64,000 nt of DNA from Alphaproteobacteria bacterium. GTDB lineage: Bacteria; Pseudomonadota; Alphaproteobacteria; Caulobacterales; Caulobacteraceae. The stretch is from assembly GCA_018820275.1 (NCBI GenBank), contig JAHJOO010000038.1:62001-126000 (forward strand), in the 5' to 3' direction. Of this stretch, positions 1 to 8,227 are shown piece by piece. The position numbers were made by a program, and so were the translations under genes. The notes beneath the pieces are model-generated. The model did not search any database, was not told the DNA's origin, and worked only from the letters and a program-made list of their open reading frames with translations. Position 1 is the stretch's first letter, and every line of letters starts with the position of its first letter.

Positions 1-1
1 T

Positions 2-286
2 CTGGACCTGCCGCCGCCGAACCCGACCCCGACGGAAGAGCCGGAAGAGCCGGTCTACATCACGATCCAGGAATCGGGCTCGCTGTTCATCGCCGACCAG
101 GCGACCACGCTGGAAACCCTGCCCGCCGACGTGTGCGCGGCCTTGGGCGGCGGCGAGTGCCGTGAAGAGCGCCTGTTCATCCGCGCCGACGCCGAAGTGA
201 AGTACAACGCCTTCATGGAAGTGATGAACACCCTGCAGGAGAACGGCTTCTTCAAGGTCGGCCTGCTGAACGAAGACATCACCTGA
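2..286 (+). CDS. ExbD/TolR-family biopolymer transport protein, C-terminal part (5' end outside window)
   Basis: Frame 2 reads LDLPPPNPTPTEEPEEPVYITIQESGSLFIADQATTLETL...FIRADAEVKYNAFMEVMNTLQENGFFKVGLLNEDIT*, the ExbD/TolR periplasmic domain pattern. Confidence 0.85.
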   Translation: MDLPPPNPTPTEEPEEPVYITIQESGSLFIADQATTLETLPADVCAALGGGECREERLFIRADAEVKYNAFMEVMNTLQENGFFKVGLLNEDIT

Positions 287-307
287 TTTCGGGCGAATGC
301 CTGGAGG

Positions 308-341
308 AAAGGGCCGCTTCCCGCACGGGGGCGGCCTTTTT
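308..341 (+). terminator. Rho-independent terminator after the ExbD/TolR gene
   Basis: aaagggccgc...gcggccttttt: GC stem followed by a T run, 22 nt after the stop codon. Confidence 0.6.
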
Positions 342-358
342 CATGACCGGAGACCGGC

Positions 359-700
359 ATGACGGCCGATGAGATCGACGCCCTGGTCATGGCCCTGCCG
401 GGGGCGGAGCGAAGCACCGCCTACGGCGAGCCGTGCTGGCGGATCGCGGGAAAGTTCTTCGCCCGGCTGAGGGCCGAGGACGCCAGCCTGGCGCTGGATG
501 TCGGCGACCGGGAGCGACGCGACATGTTGGTGGAGATGGAGCCGGAAGTCTTCCACCTGACCGACCACTACCGGGCCTGGTCCTATGTGCTGATCCGGAT
601 CGCTGGCGTCGATCGCGCCTGGCTGGAGACCGAGCTGAAGGCGCGCTGGCGCAAGGTGGTGCCGGCGGCGCTGCGGAAGGCGCACCCGGGCTTGACCTGA
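359..700 (+). CDS. MmcQ/YjbR-family DNA-binding-like protein
   Basis: 113 aa; MALPGAERSTAYGEPCWRIAGKFFARL...W..VVPAALRKAHPGLT pattern of the YjbR fold. Confidence 0.7.
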   Translation: MTADEIDALVMALPGAERSTAYGEPCWRIAGKFFARLRAEDASLALDVGDRERRDMLVEMEPEVFHLTDHYRAWSYVLIRIAGVDRAWLETELKARWRKVVPAALRKAHPGLT

Positions 701-745
701 CGCGGCGTCATCCGGCCATAGTGCGTTTCCGAAAAGGACGGACCT

Positions 746-1621
746 ATGACCCCGGACCCGCGCGACCTGACCATTTCGGCCCGCGACGGCCACGCCCTGT
801 CGGCGCGGCTGTTCCCGGCCGGGGCACCGCGCGCGGCGGTGCTGATCAGCTCCGGCACCGGGTTTCCCAAGGGCTTCTACGAGCGGTTCGCGCGGCACAT
901 GCAGGCGCGGGGCCTGACGGCGCTGACCTATGACTTCCGCGGCATCGCCGGGTCGCGGCCCGACGACCTGGCGGCGATGGAGATGGACTATCCGGACTGG
1001 GGCCGGCTGGACATGCCGGCGGCGCTGGACGCCCTGGTCGCGGCGGCGCCCGGGCTGCCGATCGGGCACGTGGGGCACAGCGTGGGCGGTCATTTCGTGG
1101 GCTTCATGGACAATCACGACCGCATCCGACGCCACGCCTTCGTCTCGGTCGGCTCGGGCTACTGGGGCAAGCACCACCGCAGCTACAACCCGCTGGAGCT
1201 GTTCTTCTGGTTCGGATTCGGGCCCTGGAGTCTGGCGCGGCGCGGATATGTGAAGGGCGGCGGCCTGTGGGGCGGTACGGACCTGCCGCGCGGGGTCTGG
1301 GAGACCTGGCGGCGCTGGTGCCTGAACCCGCGGTACTTCGCCGACGAACTGGCCGACCGGCTGAGGCCGCACGACTTCGAGGGGGTGACGGCACCGATCC
1401 GCAGCTGGATTTTCACCGACGACCCGATCGCCAATCCGCGCACGGCACCCGACATGCTGGCGGTCTATCCGAATGCGCCGAGCGAGATGATCGTCCGCAG
1501 TCCGGCGGACCAGGGCGTCGGCCGCATCGGCCACGAGGGCGCCTTCCGGCGCGGCATGGAGCCGCTGTGGGACGAGATCGCCGACTGGCTGGTTGACCCG
1601 GCGGAGCCCGGCCCCACCTGA
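746..1621 (+). CDS. alpha/beta hydrolase family protein
   Basis: 291 aa; GHSVGG nucleophile elbow and N-terminal ARDGHALSARLFPAG...AVLISSGTG. Confidence 0.75.
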   Translation: MTPDPRDLTISARDGHALSARLFPAGAPRAAVLISSGTGFPKGFYERFARHMQARGLTALTYDFRGIAGSRPDDLAAMEMDYPDWGRLDMPAALDALVAAAPGLPIGHVGHSVGGHFVGFMDNHDRIRRHAFVSVGSGYWGKHHRSYNPLELFFWFGFGPWSLARRGYVKGGGLWGGTDLPRGVWETWRRWCLNPRYFADELADRLRPHDFEGVTAPIRSWIFTDDPIANPRTAPDMLAVYPNAPSEMIVRSPADQGVGRIGHEGAFRRGMEPLWDEIADWLVDPAEPGPT

Positions 1622-1656
1622 GGCGTTCCGCCCGTTTCAGACTCCGGAGCCCGCCC

Positions 1657-2505
1657 ATGACCGACCAGCCGACCGTGACCGTCGACGGACACGCCATCCC
1701 CCTGCTGGGCTTCGGCACCTGGAACCTGGCGCCGGACGACGCGCGGCGGATGGTGCGCGAGGCGCTGCGCGTCGGCTACCGCCACATCGACACGGCCTGG
1801 ATCTATCACAACGAGGCGGCGGTCGGCGCGGGCATCCGGGACGCCATCGAGGCGGGGATCGTCGCGCGCGAGGACGTCTGGTTGACGACCAAGATCTGGG
1901 TGGTGAATTTTCACCGCGACGCCCTGCTGAAACAAGCAGAGGAGTCGGCCGCCAGCCTGGGCACGACGCCGGACCTGCTGTTGCTGCACTGGCCGAAGGC
2001 CGACCCGTCGTTCGAGGAGACGCTGGGGGCGCTGAACGCGGCGAAGGACCGCGGGCTGACGAAGGCCATCGGCCTGTCGAACTTCCCGTCGGCGGACTGG
2101 AAGCGGGCGCAGGCCGCATCGGAAGCGACGCTGGTCACCAACCAGGTCGAGTATCACCCCTATCTGAAGCTGAAGTCGCTTCTGGAAACGGCGCAGGCGC
2201 TCGGGTCGTCGATCACGGCCTGGTCGCCGCTGGCGCAGGGCAAGGTCGCGGACGACGCCACCCTGATTGAGATCGGACGCGCCCACGGCAAGACGGCGGC
2301 GCAGGTGACCCTGCGCTGGCTGATCCAGCAGGGAGTGATCGCCATCCCGCGCACCTCGAAGGAAAGCCGGGCGGCCGAGAGTTTCGACATCTTCGATTTC
2401 GCGCTGTCGGGAGAGGAGATGGACCGGATCCACGCCCTGGCGCGGCCGGACGGCCGGCTGGGCGACTGGCTGGACGACGCCTTCCAATGGGATCAGGAAT
2501 GGTGA
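1657..2505 (+). CDS. aldo/keto reductase
   Basis: 282 aa; GFGTWNL, GYRHIDTAWIYHNEAAVGAGI, LLLHWPK, IGLSNF motifs. Confidence 0.9.
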   Translation: MTDQPTVTVDGHAIPLLGFGTWNLAPDDARRMVREALRVGYRHIDTAWIYHNEAAVGAGIRDAIEAGIVAREDVWLTTKIWVVNFHRDALLKQAEESAASLGTTPDLLLLHWPKADPSFEETLGALNAAKDRGLTKAIGLSNFPSADWKRAQAASEATLVTNQVEYHPYLKLKSLLETAQALGSSITAWSPLAQGKVADDATLIEIGRAHGKTAAQVTLRWLIQQGVIAIPRTSKESRAAESFDIFDFALSGEEMDRIHALARPDGRLGDWLDDAFQWDQEW

Positions 2506-2553
2506 CCGGCTGATCGCGCGCAGACGCGGCCGCCCAAGGGACAGGAGCCGCCG

Positions 2554-2802
2554 ATGGGCCAGGTGCTGGGATTTCCCGGGATCAATCCGGACGACGCCGC
2601 CATGGGCGCCCGGCTGAGACGCTGGCGCGAGGCGCGCGGCATGGCGGTCGAGGACCTGGCCCGGCTGATGGACCTGACGCCGGAGGAGGAGCGGCGCGTG
2701 GAGGCGGGCCGGGTGCGTCTGAACAGCGTCAAACAGGGTGCGGCGACGCGCGCCCTGCGGCTGCCCCTCTGGGCGCTGGCGTCGGACAGGCCGGCGCATT
2801 AA
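2554..2802 (+). CDS. short helix-turn-helix (XRE-like) protein
   Basis: 82 aa; [34 protein letters not shown] resembles an HTH_XRE core. Confidence 0.5.
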   Translation: MGQVLGFPGINPDDAAMGARLRRWREARGMAVEDLARLMDLTPEEERRVEAGRVRLNSVKQGAATRALRLPLWALASDRPAH

Positions 2803-2812
2803 GCCTCGGCCC

Positions 2813-4342
2813 ATGGCCTACAAGTCCCTGCGCGACTTCATCGACATGCTGGAAGCCGAGGGCGAGCTGGTGCGCGTCCGCGAACCGGTCTCGACCCATC
2901 TGGAGATGACCGAGATCCAGACCCGGCTGCTGCGCAACGGCGGGCCGGCGGTGATCTTCGAAAAGCCGGTGATGCCGGACGGATCGATCAGCCCCATCCC
3001 CTGCCTGGCCAATCTGTTCGGCACGGTGAAGCGGGTGGCCATGGGGGTGACGCTGGAGAAGAAGCGCCGGACCACGCCCGAGGAGCTGCGCGAGGTCGGC
3101 GAGCTGCTGGCCTTCCTGCGCAATCCGACGCCGCCCCGGGGTCTGGGCGACGCCATGGAGATGCTGCCGCTGATTCAGACGGTCATGGCGATGCGGCCCA
3201 GGGTCGTGAAGTCCGCGCCGGTGCAGCAGGTGGTGTTGAAGGGCGAGCAGATCGACCTGACCCGCCTGCCGATCCAGGGCTGCTGGCCGGGTGAGCCGGC
3301 GCCGCTGATCACCTGGGGCCTGGTCGTCACCAAAGGGCCGGGCGAGGCGCGGGAGGACGACTTCAACCTGGGCATCTACCGGATGCAGGTGCTCGGCAAG
3401 GACCGGGCGATCATGCGCTGGCTGGCCCACCGCGGCGGGGCCCAGCACTACGCGCGGCACAAGAAGGCCGGGAAGCGCGAGCCCCTGCCCGCCGCCATCG
3501 TTCTGGGGGCCGATCCGGGCACCATTCTGGCGGCGGTGACGCCGGTGCCGGACACCCTGTCGGAGTACCAGTTCGCGGGCCTGATGCGCGGCGCCAAGGC
3601 CGAGCTGGTGCCCTGCAAGACCGTTCCGCTGATGGTGCCCGCCCAAGCCGAGATCGTGCTGGAGGGCCACGTCCTGCTCGACGAGCATGCGCCGGAGGGG
3701 CCGTACGGCGACCACACGGGCTACTACAACTCGGTCGAGACCTTCCCGGTGTTCCAGGTGACGGCGATCACCATGCGCCGCGACCCGATCTATCTGACCA
3801 CCTTCACCGGGCGTCCGCCGGACGAGCCGAGCGTGCTGGGCGAGGCGCTGAACGAGGTCTTCATCCCCCTGCTGCAGCAGCAGTTTCCCGAGATCGTCGA
3901 CTTCTGGCTGCCGCCCGAGGGGTGCAGCTACCGCATCGCCGTGGTGTCGATGAAGAAGGCCTATCCGGGCCACGCCAAGCGCGTGATGCTGGGCGTCTGG
4001 AGCTATCTGCGCCAGTTCATGTACACCAAATGGGTCATCGTCGTGGACCACGACATCGACGCCCGCGACTGGAAACAGGTGATGTGGGCCATGGCCACCA
4101 AGATGGACCCGGCCCGCGACATCACCCTGATCGAGAACACCCCGATCGATTATCTGGACTTCGCCAGCCCGGAGAGCGGTCTGGGGTCCAAGATCGGCCT
4201 GGACGCCACCGACAAGTGGGAGCCCGAGACGCACCGCGAATGGGGCCAGGAGATCCGCATGGACGACGCGGTCGTCGAGCGCGTCAACGAGATCTGGGAC
4301 CGGCTGGGGCTACCGGGTGAAGGAACGCCGATCTGGAAGTGA
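2813..4342 (+). CDS. ubiD: UbiD-family decarboxylase
   Basis: ATG at 2813 ([22 protein letters not shown]...); UbiD signatures such as [31 protein letters not shown] and [11 protein letters not shown]. Confidence 0.9.
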   Translation: MAYKSLRDFIDMLEAEGELVRVREPVSTHLEMTEIQTRLLRNGGPAVIFEKPVMPDGSISPIPCLANLFGTVKRVAMGVTLEKKRRTTPEELREVGELLAFLRNPTPPRGLGDAMEMLPLIQTVMAMRPRVVKSAPVQQVVLKGEQIDLTRLPIQGCWPGEPAPLITWGLVVTKGPGEAREDDFNLGIYRMQVLGKDRAIMRWLAHRGGAQHYARHKKAGKREPLPAAIVLGADPGTILAAVTPVPDTLSEYQFAGLMRGAKAELVPCKTVPLMVPAQAEIVLEGHVLLDEHAPEGPYGDHTGYYNSVETFPVFQVTAITMRRDPIYLTTFTGRPPDEPSVLGEALNEVFIPLLQQQFPEIVDFWLPPEGCSYRIAVVSMKKAYPGHAKRVMLGVWSYLRQFMYTKWVIVVDHDIDARDWKQVMWAMATKMDPARDITLIENTPIDYLDFASPESGLGSKIGLDATDKWEPETHREWGQEIRMDDAVVERVNEIWDRLGLPGEGTPIWK

Positions 4343-4354
4343 GACGACGCCCAT

Positions 4355-4373
4355 GTTATAACTTCGTTCTAAC
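4355..4373 (+). promoter_or_regulatory. Candidate autoregulatory operator/-10 of the mazEF-type module
   Basis: GTTATAAC-TTC-GTTCTAAC: two 8-mers at 11-bp period ending 10 bp before the antitoxin ATG; contains TATAAC. Confidence 0.45.
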
Positions 4374-4383
4374 GGAGACGACC

Positions 4384-4662
4384 ATGGGCTCGGCCATCAG
4401 GAAAATCGGCAATTCCGCAGGCGTGATCCTGCCCAAGCCGGTGCTGGAGGCGCTGGGCGCCAAGCTGGGCGACGTGGTCGAGTTCGTGACCGAGGGGTCG
4501 GTCGTCAGGATTGCGACAGTGAAGCGCGACCCGCGCGATGGATGGGAAGAAGACTCCCGCAAGCTGGGCCGCCTGGGCGTTTCGGACGAAACCCGGGAGT
4601 GGCTGGAAGCGCCGCTCAATGCGGAAGCCGACGCCGAGTGGGCATGGGATGGCGAATGGTGA
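4384..4662 (+). CDS. AbrB/MazE-family antitoxin
   Basis: MGSAIRKIGNSAGVILPKPVLEALGAKLGDVVEFV: SpoVT/AbrB swapped-hairpin motif. Confidence 0.85.
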   Translation: MGSAIRKIGNSAGVILPKPVLEALGAKLGDVVEFVTEGSVVRIATVKRDPRDGWEEDSRKLGRLGVSDETREWLEAPLNAEADAEWAWDGEW

Positions 4663-4982
4663 GGCCCGCGCGCGGCGAGGTCTGGCTGACGCGGCTGGAT
4701 CCCACCGAGGGCAGCGAAATCCGCAAGACCCGTCCCTGCGTGATCGTGTCTCCCGAGCGCCTTAGCCATCACGACATCTACATGATCGCGCCGCTCAGCA
4801 GCGGCGACGCCAAGGCGCGATTTCGGGTCGAGACGGTGTTCCAGGGCCGGGCGGGACGCGTCCTGCCCGACCAGTTGCGCACGGTGTCGCGTGGACGTCT
4901 GCTCCAACGGCTTGGCGTTCTCGACGTCGGCGACTTCGACCAGGTGCTGGGCATACTGAGGCTGATGTTCGAGCCGGACTAG
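4656..4982 (+). CDS. MazF/PemK-family endoribonuclease toxin
   Basis: MVRPARGEVWLTRLDPTEGSEIRKTRPCVIVSPERL...LPDQLRTVSRGRLLQRLG; overlaps antitoxin stop (ATGGTGA). Confidence 0.9.
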   Translation: MVRPARGEVWLTRLDPTEGSEIRKTRPCVIVSPERLSHHDIYMIAPLSSGDAKARFRVETVFQGRAGRVLPDQLRTVSRGRLLQRLGVLDVGDFDQVLGILRLMFEPD

Positions 4983-5018
4983 GGAGGGCTCCGGACAGGC
5001 GGCGGGATGCCCGGGCCG

Positions 5019-6254
5019 TCAGGCCCTGGCGCCATATGTCAGCCGTCGCCAAAGCGCCTCCAGCGGCCCCTGGCCGAACAGACGCAGCCACACGGCAGAC
5101 AACACGATCTGGCCCGCGAACAGCGCGAGGCCAAGGCCGACGAACTGGAGCGGCGCCATATGTCCGATCCAGCCGAGGCCGATGCCGAAGAAGACGGCGG
5201 TGCCCAGAACCGACTGCATCACATAGTTGGTCAGCGCCATCCGGCCCGGCGCGGAGAAGACGCCCAGCACGGGCTTTGCTTTGGGCCAGGCCAGCAGGAA
5301 GCCGGCGCCGTAGGCGAGCGCCAGCGGAATGACGCCGAGCGCATAGCCCGCGTCCTGAAGGACGCCGTTGAGGTCGCTGCCGTCCATGGTGGCCATGCCG
5401 AAGACGTAGAGGGCGTTGCCGGGAATGCCGAAGACGAGGCCGAAGATCAGAACCGGTTTCAGCAGCTTGCGGTCGGTCAGCAGCGTGCCGGCCACCAGAC
5501 GGCGCCCGGCAATCAGGCCCAGCATCATCAGGGCCAGAACCTTGAACGGACGACCGCTCTCCAGCAGCGAGCCGAAGCGCCAGATCGCGCCCTGGAACTG
5601 GTAGAGGAAGAAGCTGGGCCAGCTTGGGTCACGTATGATGCCGATGAACTCGGGAAAGGCCGCGGGATCGACCATGCTGCGCGTGCCCGTGGCGTTCGCG
5701 AAGGCGGTCACGGCGGAATAGACGCCGAGGTCCAGCGGCACGCCCGAGGCGCGCAGCGCCGCCTTCAGCGGCACGACCAGCAGGATCAGGACCACCGCCG
5801 TGACCAGCAGACGCCGGTCGCTCCAGCCGCGCAGGAACACCAGCAGGAAGCCGAGCAGGGCGTACAGCGTCAGGATGTCGCCGAACCAGATGAAGACCAG
5901 ATGGATCAGGCCGAAGGCCAGAAGCACGGACAGGCGCCGCCGGAAGATCGCCACCCCCGGCGCGCCGCGCCCGTCGAGCCGCGCCAGCATGATGGCGAAA
6001 CTTGCCCCGAACAGCAGGGAGAACAGGCTGTAGAATTTGCCGTCGATCAAGCCGACGAAGGCGACCGCGGAGACGATGTCCTGAACCGGACCGGCGAGGG
6101 CCACCCGCTGGGGCGCGTCCATCAGGAACCAGCCCGAGAAGCTGGTGAACAGATTGGCGACGAAGACGCCCAGCAGGGCGAAGCCGCGCAGGGCGTCCAC
6201 CGCGGTGATCCGCTCCGCCGCCGCGCTCGGCACCGCCCTGTCGTCGTCGTGCAT
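5019..6254 (-). CDS. DUF418-family multi-TM protein
   Basis: ITAVDALRGFALLGVFVANL ... KFYSLFSLLFGASFAIML ... MALTNYVMQSVLGTAVFFGIGLG; start taken as internal ATG at 6254. Confidence 0.8.
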   Translation of the reverse strand: MHDDDRAVPSAAAERITAVDALRGFALLGVFVANLFTSFSGWFLMDAPQRVALAGPVQDIVSAVAFVGLIDGKFYSLFSLLFGASFAIMLARLDGRGAPGVAIFRRRLSVLLAFGLIHLVFIWFGDILTLYALLGFLLVFLRGWSDRRLLVTAVVLILLVVPLKAALRASGVPLDLGVYSAVTAFANATGTRSMVDPAAFPEFIGIIRDPSWPSFFLYQFQGAIWRFGSLLESGRPFKVLALMMLGLIAGRRLVAGTLLTDRKLLKPVLIFGLVFGIPGNALYVFGMATMDGSDLNGVLQDAGYALGVIPLALAYGAGFLLAWPKAKPVLGVFSAPGRMALTNYVMQSVLGTAVFFGIGLGWIGHMAPLQFVGLGLALFAGQIVLSAVWLRLFGQGPLEALWRRLTYGARA

Positions 6255-6382
6255 GATCCAGCCCCCCGATCCTGCATAGACGGGTAGCGACGTTCGGCCA
6301 ATGGCGCGGTGCGAAACTTGCCGCGTGACGGAGCGCCGATCGCGCAATAGGCTGATTTTTCACCGATCGCCGGGGGGGGCGG

Positions 6383-6430
6383 ATGAGCGCGTTCGACGTC
6401 CTGCTCGACCTTCGCGGCCCGCGGCCATGA
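6383..6430 (+). CDS. putative 15-aa leader peptide ORF (MSAFDVLLDLRGPRP)
   Basis: ATG 6383 to TGA 6428-6430; overlaps downstream ATG 6427 as ATGA; first 14 nt identical to the downstream gene. Confidence 0.35.
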   Translation: MSAFDVLLDLRGPRP

Positions 6431-6987
6431 GCGCGTTCGAGTTCTTCTTCGGCTTCTACGGCCTGATCCTGGGCCTGTCCGTGGTGGAGATCATCGGCGG
6501 GTTCGCGCGGGCGCTGCGGGCGCGCAAGCGCATCCGGCTCGGCTACTGCACGCCTTTGCTGGCGCTGTTCCTGCTGCTCGACCTCATCAGTTTCTGGACG
6601 GGCAGCTGGACGCGCTTTCAGAACGTCGAGATCAGCCCCGGCCTGCTCGTCACCGCCCTGGCGATCGCCGGGCTCTACTATCTGGCGGCCTCGCTGGTCT
6701 TTCCCGACTTCCAGGAGTGGGAGACGACCGACGACTTCTATGACGGCCACAAGGTGTGGGTGCTGCTGGGCAGCTTCGTCGCCAACCTGCTGGCCTTCAC
6801 CACCCTGCCGCTGGTGGCCGGGGATGCTGGCTTCGTGGTGGCCTTCTGGACCGACCCGAGCATGTGGATGTTCCTCGGGCCGCTCTTTGCGATGATGCTG
6901 GGCGTCGCCCTGATCCGCGACCGCCGGATCAACGTCGTCCTGCTCGCGCTCATCTGCCTGATGTACGCCGTGGACACCTTCATATGA
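6427..6987 (+). CDS. uncharacterised multi-TM protein, tandem paralogue 1
   Basis: MSAFEFFFGFYGLILGLSVVEIIGGFARALRARKRIRLGYCTPLLALFLLLDLISFWTGSW... Confidence 0.75.
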   Translation: MSAFEFFFGFYGLILGLSVVEIIGGFARALRARKRIRLGYCTPLLALFLLLDLISFWTGSWTRFQNVEISPGLLVTALAIAGLYYLAASLVFPDFQEWETTDDFYDGHKVWVLLGSFVANLLAFTTLPLVAGDAGFVVAFWTDPSMWMFLGPLFAMMLGVALIRDRRINVVLLALICLMYAVDTFI

Positions 6988-7607
6988 GCGCCTTCGAGTT
7001 CTTCTTCAGCTTCTACGGCCTGCTGCTCGGCCTGTCGGTGGCCGAGCTGGTGGGAGGGTTAGCCCGACTGCTGCACGAGCGGCATCGGGTGCGTTTCGTG
7101 TGGCTGACGCCTCTGCTGGCGCTGTTCGTGGCAGCGGATCTGGCGACGTTCTGGAACCAGGCGTGGCGATTCTTTCGCGGGGCGCCGTTCAATCCGGCCC
7201 TGCTGTTGATCGGCCTGGTCATCGCCGCGACCTTCTATGTGGCGGCCAGCATCACCTTCCCGCGCGTGACCGCCGAAGGGGTCGAGACCCGCGTTGATCT
7301 GGACGACCACTTCTGGACGCACCGGCGGGTGGTGTTCGGCTGCGTGCTGGCCGCCAACGCCATGGTGTGGGCGCTGTTGGGCCTGCTGGCGCTGGCGGAC
7401 CCGGTCTGGGCCGCCTTCTGGACGCCGCGGCTGCTGTTCGGGGTCGCCCTGTTCGCCGCCTGCACGGCGACGGCCGCCTTCGCGCCCTCGCGGCCGGTGG
7501 TCGTCGGTGCCCTGCTGATCGTGCTGGCCTACACCCTGTGGAACATGGTCCGGGCCGGCGCGATCCTGATCGCCGACGGGGTTTGGCTGCCGGCGACGGG
7601 GGGCTGA
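6984..7607 (+). CDS. uncharacterised multi-TM protein, tandem paralogue 2
   Basis: MSAFEFFFSFYGLLLGLSVAELVGGLARLLHERHRVRFVWLTPLLALFVAADLATFWNQAW...; ATGA overlap with previous stop. Confidence 0.75.
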   Translation: MSAFEFFFSFYGLLLGLSVAELVGGLARLLHERHRVRFVWLTPLLALFVAADLATFWNQAWRFFRGAPFNPALLLIGLVIAATFYVAASITFPRVTAEGVETRVDLDDHFWTHRRVVFGCVLAANAMVWALLGLLALADPVWAAFWTPRLLFGVALFAACTATAAFAPSRPVVVGALLIVLAYTLWNMVRAGAILIADGVWLPATGG

Positions 7608-7609
7608 GG

Positions 7610-8179
7610 GTGAGCGCGTTCGAGTTCTTCTTCGGCTTCTATGGCCTGATCCTGGGCCTGTCTGTGGTGGAGGTCATCACCGGCCTCGTCCGGGTGTTCA
7701 AGCGGCGCCAGCGTGTGCGCATCGGCTGGCTGACGCCGATGCTGGCGCTGTTCGTCCTGCTGGACATCTCCAGCTTCTGGATTGTGGCCTGGGGGGCCAT
7801 GCAGACGCTGGAGGTCAGATATGGCCTGCTGGTGATCGGCCTCGCCATCGCGGGACTTTACTCCGCCGCCGCCTCCTTGGTGACGCCGGACGATCTTGAG
7901 GCCTGGCCCGACTTCGACGCCTTCTATGACGCGCACAAGCGGTATGTGGCGGGCGGGCTGGCGATCACCAATCTGTTGGCGTTCGAAGTCGTGCCGTTGC
8001 TGACCACCGATCGGCTGACCGACGTGGTCGCGGCACGGCTCTCGCCCGACCAACTGGCTTGGACCGTCCCCTATTTCGGCCTGCTGCTCGCGATCGGTCT
8101 GGTGCGCGACCGGCGAGCAAATATGGCGTTCCTGGCCTTGCTGATCGGCTTCTACCTCCTGCAGACGTTCGGCCTCTGA
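7610..8179 (+). CDS. uncharacterised multi-TM protein, tandem paralogue 3 (GTG start)
   Basis: (V/M)SAFEFFFGFYGLILGLSVVEVITGLVRVFKRRQRVRIGWLTPMLALFVLLDISSFWIVAW... Confidence 0.75.
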   Translation: MSAFEFFFGFYGLILGLSVVEVITGLVRVFKRRQRVRIGWLTPMLALFVLLDISSFWIVAWGAMQTLEVRYGLLVIGLAIAGLYSAAASLVTPDDLEAWPDFDAFYDAHKRYVAGGLAITNLLAFEVVPLLTTDRLTDVVAARLSPDQLAWTVPYFGLLLAIGLVRDRRANMAFLALLIGFYLLQTFGL

Positions 8180-8227
8180 CCACTCGGGCCTTGCCGTCCG
8201 GGCCCATCCACGCGAGACCTTCGCCCC

